Of a stretch of 64,000 nt of DNA, positions 29,928 to 40,386 are shown piece after piece. A program made the translations under genes and the position numbers. The DNA lies in the NCBI RefSeq assembly GCF_012489685.1, contig NC_080042.1, positions 11,050,150 to 11,114,149 of the forward strand. Direction: 5' to 3'. Numbering within the stretch: the stretch's first letter is position 1; every line of letters begins with the position of its first letter. The stretch is from Lotus japonicus (Eukaryota; Streptophyta; Magnoliopsida; Fabales; Fabaceae). The notes under the pieces are model-generated. The model did not search any database, was not told the DNA's origin, and saw only the letters and a program-made list of their open reading frames with translations.

Positions 29928-32900
29928 CACTACAAAAAAAATGTTATTTAGTGGGGTTTTTTTTGCATTTAGTGGGGGTTTTCAACCCCCGCGAGTTACT
30001 TAGCGGGGGTTTTGAAAAATCCCGAAGTTACACTCCCCACAAATCATTAGCGGCGTTTTTCAGCAAACCCTGGTACCTGTATATGGATTTAGCGGCGGTT
30101 TTTAGCGGGGGTTTTAAACCTCCCTTATCCGCAAGCTTTTTTAACGGGAGTTTTAAACCTCCCTTAAATGCAAGAGATTATTTACAGCCTAGAATATATT
30201 CTAGGAACATTTTTAACCTCATAATCCAACATAACAAAACACTTCAATTAAAGAAACAAACCCATAGACAACTTACAATCCAAAATAACCCATACACAAC
30301 TTTCAATCCAAGAAAGCCTATAGCTAGAATGTAAAAAACAATCTTTGAAGCCAGTTATCAGGTCACAATATGAAGTTCCTGAGTCATGCTAAAAGAAAGT
30401 TCAGATTACAGGAACTCAAAGGTTACAAATTTCCCATTACTCTGTCAAGATGAATATTCCAAACTGAAAAATATAGACTATTAAGTTCCGCTCGGTTTTC
30501 TTTGGAGTTTGGATTTTCTTTTCTTCTCTTACATGCTTTGCTTCTCTTCTTCTTCCTCATTTCATTATGGGGTAGGGGTTGGTAAAAAAACTAGATAGAT
30601 ACATTATACAACACCTCATCAATCATCATCTAAATATCAAGCATAAATGTATCATGAACCAACCTGAATAACATTTATAACTTGCTTGGTTGCCCATCCA
30701 AATAGAGTAATACCAATTAGGAAAGAAATCAATGATATATTTTGGAGAGTACTCCATACAACCTGAAAATGAAAACTTGAGAAACTGAGATTATAGCAAG
30801 AAACCTTTCAGATAAGTAACAACAGTAGAAAGTAGAAAAAAAGAGAGAAAATTTACATCCATCAATTTCCCTGTTTGAGTCTCTGAAAGATAAAACAGAG
30901 TTAAGTAAAGAACCTGTAGTATGTTAAGGATAAGAAGCATGTGTTTATTGGGTGCACTACTGGTCTTAATTTCTTTCATTCTCAAGGTATATGCTATTGC
31001 TTACAGCATAGGTCGGTACACATCTTCTATAACAGGTAAAAAAGGAAGGAAAAGAAAGTAAGCTTAAAATGTAAATTTAGTTGGAGAACCACTAGTAACT
31101 GACAAATCCTACAAATTGAGCTAAAATTAGCAGAGACTATAGAAGAAGGGGCAAGTGACTGTTTCCTAAGATGGACATAAGATGAACAACACACCAAAAA
31201 TCTAAACTTCTCAAAGCATCTATCTCATTTTTCTAGAGAAATTACACTAAAACCACTTCAAAAGTCCATCTTCTAAAGTGTCATGATCTTATTTATTTAT
31301 TTATAAATTATTCTATGATTATGAACACACAGTTTTCTCTGCAGCATCCCAGGCCTTCTTTCTTTATTTCAGTTTCAACTTTGTCAGTTACTATTTTCAC
31401 TCGTTCAAATATCAAAACCAATCCATTCATTTGTTTTTTAATATTCTCTTTTCCCATTCTAACTAGTATAAATATATCTTCTAAAGTGTCATGATCTTAT
31501 TTATTTATTTATAAATTATTCTATGATTATGAACACACAGTTTTCTCTGCAGCATCCTAGGCCTTCTTTCTTTCTTTCAGTTTCAACTTTGTCAGTTACT
31601 ATTTTCACTCGTTCAAATATCAAAACCAATCCATTCATTTGTTTTTTAATATTCTCTTTTCCCATTCTAACTAGTATAAATATATTTCCACACCCCTCAC
31701 TCATTGCCACCCCCCATCATAACAACTCTCATTCTTGCCTGCTCTTATCTTCCTAGAAGTAACAACCCTCACCAATGTTTCAGAACTTCATCCTACTTCA
31801 CTAGTTTAAACGAACTCCAAATAGATGTTTCATTCTCTAACCTATATAGTTCGTACACTTTAGACAACCAAACATGTCTAGGATAAAAAAATACAACCTA
31901 TGGCTATCCTCAAGTTTCTCGCATGATCTATCAATACTTCAACCTTCACTGTTACACTGTCCCTTTGAAATGCAATTTACATGTGAATCTGGATAAAAAC
32001 AAAACGAATTGATACAAACAACCACTGAAGATTGAAGAAGAAAGAAAACTGATGTCATTGAAGTAGATGCACTCCAGAACAAGGATCATAGGAATCTGGT
32101 CTATATTATTTTTTCTGTGTAGTGCACACAGGCTAAGATGCTAATTAGTCATAAACTCATAACGCACCACTAAAAGCATATACATATTCTACTCAGCAGT
32201 ATTTATTTCTCCCAAGGAAGATTTGAAAACGATACATGGTTTAAGAAGAAAGTGTTCAAATGGCGAAATTAAATTTCACCAAACAGTCAGTTTATATAAA
32301 TGAGTTAAGCTCAAGTTTTGCAGGCTAACCATTAAAAGCTCATTAATATCTTGTGTGTATGTAAGCTGATTTTTGTGGGTTGTGGAAACGCTTGAACCTT
32401 GGCATGACTGCATAAACAAAGCAAAAACCTATCAAGCAACAAAATGATTAATAGCTCAAAATGACAGTACCAATCAGTTCCCAATAACAGTATAAAAAAA
32501 AATTCTGCTTCATAAAATATTGAAATGATAAGGAAAATATGTTCTTGTAGTGCAATAGAGATTGCCTTGAAACTTATTCCTGCCTAAAACACAGTTAAAA
32601 GGAGAAAACAAGCCATTAAACATCAACAAGAACAAGCTCTTATGGGGAGCAAGCAAAACATAATACCATCACTGCTTATAGAAATATAAAATAGAGATAT
32701 GCAGCTATAAGGGATAATCCCATTTATACTGGCTACAAACATCACCAACACAAGACTTGGAAAAGTAAATATAAATACTAGTGTGCAACGTTCTTCTATA
32801 ACAGAATATGCAGCTGATGTCAATGCTAGATGCTGATATCAAACAGAATAAATGATTTTATACTATTCGCTTTGTTTCTAATATAGGAATTTTAGTAGCT

Positions 32901-33721
32901 AAAAGGGGTTCCCCATTCAGATTCAACTTGAGTATTTCATTGAAAAATTGGGATAGATCCAAGTTATCAATCGTATGAAACAAGTCAACACTCCCAGAAG
33001 TCAATTGAAACTGGAAAACCTGTATTCACTTCCACAGTTTTACTCGATCATATCATACCAATCCAGCCATAGAAATTCAAGTTAAGCAAACGAAATCGAC
33101 TTACCTTCCAGCTCCTAACAATGTCTAGGTTCCAGCTCCAGAGAATTTCTGCCTAATTTGTGATTCCAAAGAGAAACAAAACTCAAAATCAGAAGCAAAA
33201 TTGAAACTCATATGGAAGTGGAGTTGAGTTCTTACCAGGAAAATGCAAGTGAAGCAGAGATTGAGCGTTTTCTCGTGAAACACTGGAGATTGAGGAATCA
33301 TGAAGAGAATCGAGAGTAGATTTTAGGGTTTAATCGAGAGTGGAAACAGGAGAGTGAAATTGAGAGTCGAATCAGAAGAAATCGAGAGTGAATCAGGTTG
33401 AAATCAGTGGAAATTGAGAGATCAAATCAGGTTGCAATCGGTGGAAATCGAGAGATCAAATCGGTGGAAAGGATTCAGGAGCTTCCATGGTTAACGAATC
33501 AGGTTGCAATCGAGAGAGTCAGAATGAGAAACGAGTTCAGAGTGAGAGTGAGAGTGAGAGTGAGATGAGAGTTCAGAGAGTGAAAATTGGGAGAGTTAAT
33601 AACGTAATTTTTTGCGGGGGTTATTAAAACCTCCCCTAACTAATGAAAATTAATGTAATCTGCGGGGGTTTTAACAACCCCGCTAAATAACCCCCACTAA
33701 ATAACGTTTTTTTTTGTAGTG
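29928..33721. mobile_element. Non-autonomous CACTA (En/Spm) transposon in exon 3 of B3 gene 2
   Basis: The ends are CACTACAAAAAAAATGTTAT and its near complement (ATAACGTTTTTTTTTGTAGTG), flanked by the 3-bp duplication AAT (29925-29927, 33722-33724). Beside both ends are many copies of a subterminal motif of the type TAGYGGGGGTTTT in both directions, where CACTA transposase normally binds. It is 3.8 kb with no transposase frame. The interior has a 208-bp tandem duplication (31268-31685) and short tandem repeats near 33340-33480 (tggaaatcgagagatcaaatc). Confidence 0.88.
31268..31685. repeat. 208-bp tandem duplication inside the CACTA element
   Basis: Two copies start at cttctaaagtgtcatgatct (31270 and 31478) and end at aactagtataaatatat. 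They differ at only a few positions (for example cccaggcc against cctaggcc, ctttatttc against ctttctttc). So the duplication is recent relative to the element. Confidence 0.85.
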
Positions 33722-33818
33722 AATACATGCTCTTATTGAGAGAGTGGAGAATTGTCATCGTAATAGTCACTCTTTCATATGTGCAATCCGAAAATCATAC
33801 ATTGAGAGAGATCTCCTG

Positions 33819-34434
33819 GTAAGGAAATATTTTATTGATGACATTCATTGTTTCTTTTTCTAATTTGTGTGTTGATTATTGAGTGCATCTTTGGAAACAA
33901 GTAGATTTTGTATAAAAATTCTTCTATTACTTGACTTGCAAGTTTATGAGGAGAAACTTCTACGAATAGCTTTTGAGTATCAAAATTATTTTATGATGAG
34001 TAATAATTAAAAAAAGATAATGAATATGTTTATCTCTACTTATTTTCAAAAAAACTTGAGTATTTTTTTAACTGTTTGTATGGATATTTGATTATTTTTA
34101 TAAGCTATTTCTAGCTAGTGGCTTTTAGAATAATCAATTATTTCTAGCAACATTTTAAAGTGAAAATCAATTTTAATATTTGTATATAAACATGAGTTAG
34201 TTTTTGCTTTTCAAAAAATCACTTTTAATAAAATCATTTTTTACTCAACTCTAAAATCAATTATTTTTTAAGCGGAAATAAACGAGCCCAATAGAAGTAA
34301 TTATGCAAGTGGATGGGTTGTGTTGCGCATATTAAATTGCTTCAATTCATCCACTTTGTTAGTGGTTTATTTTAAAGAGAAAAATTAGAAATCATAGTCA
34401 TTGATTTTTTTTTTGTTAAGATTGTGATTGTATG
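33819..34434. other. Intron of B3 gene 2, left part
   Basis: AT-rich sequence following the GTAAGG donor. No gene or element end is seen before element D begins at 34435. Confidence 0.5.
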
Positions 34435-34805
34435 TGTTCTGTACTAGGGAGATCTGACGTCGGAAACTGACAGAAAGTAAACCCTAGCAGAGTACTAAAA
34501 ATATCACAAAAGGAATATTCTCATTAAATGTTTTTAAAGGTTAAGTTGTACAAGCTAATGACCTTCCCTTTTATAGAGGGTGAAGTCATGACATGGACTT
34601 TTCCTAAATGTGGGCCTGACAATCAGGGCCCAAATCCCTGTACATATAAGACAAATCCAAAGGAATCTTCCAGCTGGCTTGTGGGTCCATCATCTAAGGG
34701 AGGGCAATGAAGCTCGTTGTGTCGCACTTCCCGCCATGGCTATCTTCAATGGTTTATTGTTCATTTTGGGCGGGACATAATCTTCTTTATGTCCCGCCCA
34801 GTCCA
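34435..34805 (-). repeat. Element D 3' LTR (371 bp)
   Basis: It is TGTTCTGTACTAGGG...GCCCAGTCCA, apparently identical to 43612-43982. It ends with an inverted pair, gggcgggacat...atgtcccgccc (about 34768-34800), which may fold into a hairpin near the LTR end. The polypurine tract on the minus strand (TCTTGGGGGCATG) is at 34806-34818. Confidence 0.92.
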
Positions 34806-35125
34806 CATGCCCCCAAGACATGAGACTCGAGTAATGAGTCGAAATGTCTTCATCATGTTACCTAGTAGTTCGCCTCTATTGTTTATTCGTTCATCGCCAC
34901 TTTTGTTGCCGTTTTGTAGATGGGCCGCCATTTGTCATAACCGTCAATCACGTCTTTTCAACTGACGCACGTAATCCTTGTTTTCCGGGATTTCGTCATC
35001 ATTTGCCATGAATGCGGTTGTGCGTCTCGAGGAGTTACACCTTTTTAGTTCATGCCTTTTCAAATTTCAAATCCCACGTCCTTTCACGATCTTTCCCCAC
35101 TCATTCTCTCTCCTCCTTTTCTCTC

Positions 35126-35137
35126 TATAAAAACCCC
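35126..35137 (+). promoter_or_regulatory. TATA box of the antisense gene in element D
   Basis: TATAAAAACCCC, about 330 bp upstream of the ATG at 35468, is preceded by a C/T-rich stretch. The same element is at 21772-21783 in C. Between box and ATG is a T/C-rich leader with about four tandem copies of a ctctgttcatcttctttcttctttt-type unit. Confidence 0.6.
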
Positions 35138-35467
35138 TTTTCACATTTCATTTTTCACTTTCCTGAAACTTTCGTTCTGAAAACTTTTCACCGCAGCGCT
35201 CACTTTCTCTTCTTTGAACTCCGGTGAACCTTTCTTACTCCGGCCGTCGTCATTGCGCGGTGCTCCCCCATTGCCGACGTTCTCCTTTCTCAAATCCACA
35301 GTTCTTCCCCTGGTTAGTTCTTCCTCTTTCTTGAGACTCTTCGTTTACTTCTTTTTTCTGACTCTGTTCATCTTCTTTCTTCTTTTGACTCTGTTCATCT
35401 TCTTTCTTCTTTTAACTCTGTTCATCTTCTTTCTTCTTTTAGTTTGTTTATCTTCTTTCTTCTTTTT

Positions 35468-36422
35468 ATGAAACTGCCTCGCATGTCGTTGCCAAACGCC
35501 AGCTTTTCTTCCCTAGAACTTTCTTCGCCCTCTACGGAGGAGGAAGTTGTTGCCCACACCATAATTGAAATTCACTCCTCGCCTTCTACCCACGACGATT
35601 CCGGTCCCGCCGACTCTGTAGATTCAATTCTCTCCTCCAATGGAGAGTTGTCTTCACCTGAATGGCGCTCAAACGCGCATTTAGTTGAAGATAAGTGTCT
35701 CTTGCGTTCTATCTGGAGCAGTGTTGGGAGCCTTAATTCGCTTCGAATATCTGCCCAAGGGTTCACGAAGATAAACCCCGCCACCTCCAATAATGAAGAC
35801 CTTCAGTTGAATGTTCTTCCATGTGGCGAGGATGACTGTGTTCTTTTGCGCAAAGAGCCAACCGATGAATCGCTTGATTTCTTTTTTGTTTATGGTTATT
35901 TCTTTTTAGACTTGAATATCAAACTTCCCTTCTCACCTTTTATATGTCACGTTCTCTCTTTCCTGAATGTGGCGCCTTGCCAACTCCAGCCCAACGCCTG
36001 GGGTTTTATCCGCTGCTTTGAAATTCTTTGTGAACACTTGAGTTTCACTCCAACCTATCCTTTGTTCTTCCTTTTCTATAAATCAGTCACCACTAAACCT
36101 ACTTCTGTGAAATGGGTTCCACTTTTAGCCTGTAAGAACATGAGTCGGTTCACCGCCCTTAAAAGCCATTACAAAGTATGGCAGAAAAAATACTTTAAAG
36201 TTATGGAGTCGCCCGAAATAAAGAACTTGTTCCGAGATTCCGACAATAACCCTCTCTTCCCTTTTTACTGGACAAAAAACCCTCGCCGAAAAATATCCGT
36301 TTCATACGACGCCTTGGATGAATCTGAACAAGGCGTCGCCGATTACCTCCGCACACTACCAGTAATTTCTGGTCACGACTTGATTGAGGCGTCGAAATCC
36401 GGCACTTTAAATCAATTTTTTA
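35468..36422 (+). CDS. Element D antisense gene, exon 1 (Transposase_28-like domain)
   Basis: ATG 35468-35470 (MKLPRMSLPN) was chosen because the frame upstream is low-complexity leader. About the first 115 residues are Ser/acid-rich. Next is a globular region with LNIKLPFSPFICHVLSFLNV (near 145), QLQPNAWGFIRCFEI and PTYPLFFLFYKSV, similar to Pfam Transposase_28, whose function is unknown. Basic residues follow (KSHYKVWQKKYFKV). It ends NQFF plus one base at A/GTAAGT. Splicing of the 77-bp intron 36423-36499 joins it in frame to exon 2, giving a 685-residue protein. It is oriented against gag-pol but with B3 gene 2. Confidence 0.75.
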
Positions 36423-36499
36423 GTAAGTTTATAATCTTTGCACGTAACTTGTTTTTCTTTTTGTTCATGTATCTCGTCTAATTGGTGTTTTCCATACAG
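36423..36499 (+). other. Intron of the element D antisense gene
   Basis: It is 77 bp, with donor GTAAGT, T-rich body, and acceptor ACAG at 36496-36499. Donor, acceptor and length are conserved in element C (23016-23092, also 77 bp). Removing it keeps frame: one base from exon 1 plus CT gives ACT, then ACG ATG. The unspliced reading meets a stop at 36478-36480. Confidence 0.75.
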
Positions 36500-37602
36500 C
36501 TACGATGGGAAAAAGCAAGGTTGACGCGAACCCAATCAAGATGAAGGAATACCTCGCCCAGTCTGCTGCGGCGGCGAAGAAGAGGGCCGCCGAAACTGAG
36601 CAAAAGAAGAAGAATGAAGGTACTTCGGGTTCTGACAACGTCAGGGACCCTAAGCGTCAAAAAACTTCAGGTGCTGCTGGTGGTAAGCCTCTCCACCAAT
36701 CGACTCTCGATCCAAAAAGTCATCCGGCTGAGAAAAAGAAGGGACATGACAATGTCCCGCCCCCTCAACAAGATTCAAGCGCGCTAATCAACCGCCCACC
36801 AACTCCATTTAACCAAGCTGGCCCTAGCTCAGCCATTGGTGGCGAGGCTCCTCCCCCCTTGCTGAACTTGTCGGATCCTCACTTCAATGGGCTGGAATTC
36901 ATGACCCGTACTTTTGACAACCGGATTCACAAGGACATTTCCGGTCAAGGCCCCCCCAACATTGCTTCCGTGGCGATCCATCACGCGCTTTCTGCCTCCA
37001 GTACTGTGGCGGGAATGGCTCAGTGCGTGAAGGAGTTGATATCGGCCAAGAACCGTTATGAAAAGAAGGCGGCTGATTATAAGACTGTATATGAGCGAGC
37101 GAAGGCCGATGCTGAAACCGCCAACAAGAAGCTGAAGGCCGCCGAGGAGAAGTGTGCTAAGTTAGCTGATGACTTGGCTGCTTCTGACTTGCTCCTTCAG
37201 AAGACCAAGTCCCTAAAGGAAACCATCAACGACAAACACACTGCTGTTCAGGCCAAGTGTCAAAAACTGGAAAAGAAGTACGAACGCCTAAGTGCTTCCA
37301 TCTTGGGGCGTGCTTCTCTCCAGTTTGCTCAAGGCTTTCTGGCGGCCAAAGAGCAAATTAGTGTGGTTGAGCCGGGCTTTGATCTTTCCCGTATTGGGTG
37401 GCTGAAGGAGATCAAGGATGGTCAAGTAGTTGGTGATGATGACATTAGCCTCGACCTCCTTCCCCAATTCGATGATGAAAGTGAGCCTGAAGAAGATGGC
37501 GAGGATGGGAATGAGCAGCACAAGAACGAGGATCACGAGAAGGAAGACCCTCAAGCTGGGACAAGCCAGGGCAACAACGCCAACAATGAGAATCTGGCTT
37601 GA
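36500..37602 (+). CDS. Element D antisense gene, exon 2 (basic and coiled-coil region)
   Basis: It begins TTMGKSKVDANPIKMKEYLA, followed by an Ala/Lys helix, a nuclear-localisation-like stretch (RDPKRQKTSG), a Pro-rich middle, then about 150 residues of heptad-rich helix (AKNRYEKKAADYKTVYERAK, KKLKAAEEKCAKLADDLA) and an acidic Glu/Asp-rich tail ending NNANNENLA. A basic, then coiled-coil, then acidic layout suggests a self-associating nuclear or nucleic-acid-binding protein; that is inference. It ends about 500 bp from the convergent pol stop. Confidence 0.7.
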
Positions 37603-38097
37603 ATTTGTAATTTGTTTTTATTTTGTTGAGTCATCTTTTATCTTTGGGGCCTTGCCCCTTTTGTCTTTTTTCATTCCAAATTATGTACGGGCGTCGCCCC
37701 TTTTTCTTGCTTTTAATGAAGACCGTTTTAAATTTTGTTGTTACCTTGAGTTGTTATCAATTATTGTTGTTACTTAGGTCTATATACCTTAGTCGATTTT
37801 TCGACGAGGCTTGGTTTCTAGTGGCCACTAGAATTGCCAAGGCTTGCAATATTGGATGGCGATACTTTCTTATTCCGAAAGGTTTATTCGCGGTATTATA
37901 TACCTTGATACGATTTATTTTGCATAAACTCGTAATATAAATTAAAAAATGAAAAAGCAACTTTTGTTGAAATAATCTTCATTTCTCTTTCATACATGAG
38001 AACAATTGTCTCCATTCTTTTTACATGCCGCCTCGTTAAAAACCTCTCCAAAGAAAGGAAAAAAGAGTGCGGCTTCATTCACCTTTGGTTGTTTCTA
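37603..38097. other. Element D spacer between convergent antisense gene and pol
   Basis: Both reading directions end here. It contains T-rich sequence and caatgaag-like motifs near 37716 that may serve 3' end formation of the antisense transcript. Much of it is shared with element C. Confidence 0.45.
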
Positions 38098-40386
38098 TTA
38101 ACTAAAATACTGCTTTAGATGAGAGGCGTTCCATGTTCGTGGAACCTTTTGGCCATTTAGTTGTTCCAACTTATAAGCTCCTCCTCCAACATCGCCTATA
38201 ATCCTGTAAGGCCCGCCCCAGTTGGGTGAAAGTTTGTTGTGTTTATCGGGTATTGTATTTTTTCGGAGCACTAAGTCTCCTACCCTCATTTTTCTTGGCA
38301 CTACTTTCGTTGAGAATTTTCTTGCAACCTTCACTTTTCCCGCCTCATTCCTTATGTGAGCCTCACGTTGTTCCTCGGGCAGCATGACTAGATTTGCTAT
38401 CAAATTTTCCCCGTTGTCATTCTCATTAAACCGAGCCACTCGCCAATTTTGGTTTTCAATTTCCACTGGGAGCATGGCGTCGGTCCCATAAGTTAAACGA
38501 TACGGGGTTTCCTTTGTGCTTGTCTGTTCAGTGGTGTTGTATGCCCAAAGAACGCCTGGTAGTTCCTCCGCCCAAAGCCCTTTTGCTTCATCCAGTTTCT
38601 TCTTTAAACCTTTCAGGATAACCTTGTTAGCCGATTCAGCCTGCCCATTGGTTTGTGGATGTTCTACAGAGGCAAATCGCATCTCGATTCCCATTTCTGT
38701 ACAAAATTCCCGGGTAACACTACTTGTGAATTGTGTTCCGTTATCCATTACTAATGCCATGGGGACCCCAAATCTACAAACAATCCTTCGCCACAAGAAG
38801 CTCCTGACCTTGGCGGCCGTGATTGTTGCCACTGCCTCGGCTTCTATCCACTTAGTGAAGTAATCAACCGCCACGATGATATATTTCATTTGTGCCTTCG
38901 CTACTGGGAATGGTCCCAAAATGTCTACCCCCCACATAGCAAATGGCCAAGGCGCCATCATGGTTGTTAACTCTTCTGGCGGAGCCTTGTGCAAGTCAGA
39001 GAAGACTTGGCATTTTTCACATTTCTTAACATACTCAAGACAGTCCTTCTTCATTGTCGGCCAATAAAATCCAGCTCTCACAATTTTCACCGCCAAGGAT
39101 TTCCCGCCTATATGGCTTGAACAAACACCTTCATGGACTTCCGCCATTATTCCATGGGCGTTCTTGGTGTCAACGCATTTGAGCATAAGGGACATAATTC
39201 CCCGCCGATACAACTCACCATCCACCACTGTGTAAAAACTGGCTTCCCTTCGTTTCGCTCTTGTGTTCACATCGTCATCCTTTGGAGGGTTTTCTAGGAA
39301 GATTTTGATTGACTCCATCCAAGAAGGCTCGCCTTCAATTACTGAATTGACTGCTTTCAACTTTATTTCTACCAAATCAATGCTCGGGCGAGGCAGGGTT
39401 TCCTGAATGACTGTTTGGTAATTGCCCAATCTCCCTGTGCTCGCCAATTTTGCTAACACATCAGCCCTCTCATTTTGGCCCCTCGGGACATGTTCTATCT
39501 TAATTTCTTTGACCTCCATCATCAATCTGTGTACCACTTCCAAGTATTTGGAAAGTTGCGGATCCTTTACTTGGTACTCGCCTTTCACCTGTTTAACCAC
39601 TAACTGCGAATCTCCCTTGATAAATAACTTTTGTACCCCCAGCTCAATGGCTAGCCTTAAGCCGGCAATCAAAGCCTCATACTTAGATTGATTGTTGCTC
39701 GCCTTGAACTCGAACTTTAGAGACTGTTCAATGATCATTTTGTCTGGACTTTCAATTGTTATCCCAGCCCCACTTCCAGTCTTATTAGAGGATCCATCCA
39801 CAGATAGGACCCATTCTCCTCGAGTCTTCTCGCCTTCTGTGGGTGTTAATTCCGCCACGAAGTCGATCAAACTTTGAACTGTGACTTGGCCCCTTGGCTC
39901 ATATTGTATATCATATTCTGACAATTCCACTGACCAGCTAACCAATCGTCCTGACAAATCGGGCTTCTGAAGTACTTGTCTTAAGGGGACATCAGTTTTA
40001 ACTTTAACTTGGAAACTTTGGAAATAAGGCCTAAGGCGCCTCGCAGTTTTCAAAATCGCCAATGCAGCCTTTTCAATTTTTTGGTACCGCAACTCTGCCC
40101 CCTGTAAAGTATGGCTCACGAAATATATAACTTTCTGCTTTTTTCCGCCCTCTTCTTGGAGCAACACTGTACTCACCGCCTTGTCAGTAACTGCTAGATA
40201 GAGCACTAATGGAAAGCCTGGTGTTGGCCTGGAAAGTACTGGCAATGTGGCCAATGATTCCTTTAATTTGGTAAAAGCTTGTTCGCATTCCTCTGTCCAC
40301 TGAAACTTTGAATTCTTTTTTAAGCATGTGAAGAATGGGGCCGCTTTGTCACTCGCCATTGGCAAGAAACGTGACAAGGAGGCCAT
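38098..40386 (-). CDS. Element D dual RNase H and integrase (C-terminal part of gag-pol)
   Basis: 762 codons in the same frame as 40387-43560, separated from it by one TGA. Domains in order: end of the RT connection; a Ty3-type RNase H in which the usual catalytic motif reads LYLAVTDKAVS and so seems inactive; an archaeal-type RNase H near residue 190 (WVLSVDGSS, SKYEALIAGLRLA, KGDSQLV, NERADVLAKLA). Then integrase: zinc region near 420-460 (HIGG...CEKCQ), catalytic WGVDILGPF, VMDNGTQF and HPQTNGQAESANK near 485-585, and a C-terminal domain to WNASHLKQYFS. This is full length for the lineage. Confidence 0.88.
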   Translation of the reverse strand: MASLSRFLPMASDKAAPFFTCLKKNSKFQWTEECEQAFTKLKESLATLPVLSRPTPGFPLVLYLAVTDKAVSTVLLQEEGGKKQKVIYFVSHTLQGAELRYQKIEKAALAILKTARRLRPYFQSFQVKVKTDVPLRQVLQKPDLSGRLVSWSVELSEYDIQYEPRGQVTVQSLIDFVAELTPTEGEKTRGEWVLSVDGSSNKTGSGAGITIESPDKMIIEQSLKFEFKASNNQSKYEALIAGLRLAIELGVQKLFIKGDSQLVVKQVKGEYQVKDPQLSKYLEVVHRLMMEVKEIKIEHVPRGQNERADVLAKLASTGRLGNYQTVIQETLPRPSIDLVEIKLKAVNSVIEGEPSWMESIKIFLENPPKDDDVNTRAKRREASFYTVVDGELYRRGIMSLMLKCVDTKNAHGIMAEVHEGVCSSHIGGKSLAVKIVRAGFYWPTMKKDCLEYVKKCEKCQVFSDLHKAPPEELTTMMAPWPFAMWGVDILGPFPVAKAQMKYIIVAVDYFTKWIEAEAVATITAAKVRSFLWRRIVCRFGVPMALVMDNGTQFTSSVTREFCTEMGIEMRFASVEHPQTNGQAESANKVILKGLKKKLDEAKGLWAEELPGVLWAYNTTEQTSTKETPYRLTYGTDAMLPVEIENQNWRVARFNENDNGENLIANLVMLPEEQREAHIRNEAGKVKVARKFSTKVVPRKMRVGDLVLRKNTIPDKHNKLSPNWGGPYRIIGDVGGGAYKLEQLNGQKVPRTWNASHLKQYFS

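Larger units (their letters stand above)
29897..33818 (+). pseudogene. B3 gene 2, exon 3 (start of second B3 domain), split by CACTA
   Basis: Coding parts 29897-29927 and 33725-33818 give STDIELKKRI / HALIERVENCHRN, then SHSFICAIRKSYIERDLL, up to a GTAAGG donor at 33819. It matches the gene 1 exon 812-13479 in position, phase (1 in, 0 out) and sequence type. The CACTA element and its AAT duplication sit between codons of RIHA. Without the element the frame is fully open. Confidence 0.8.
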
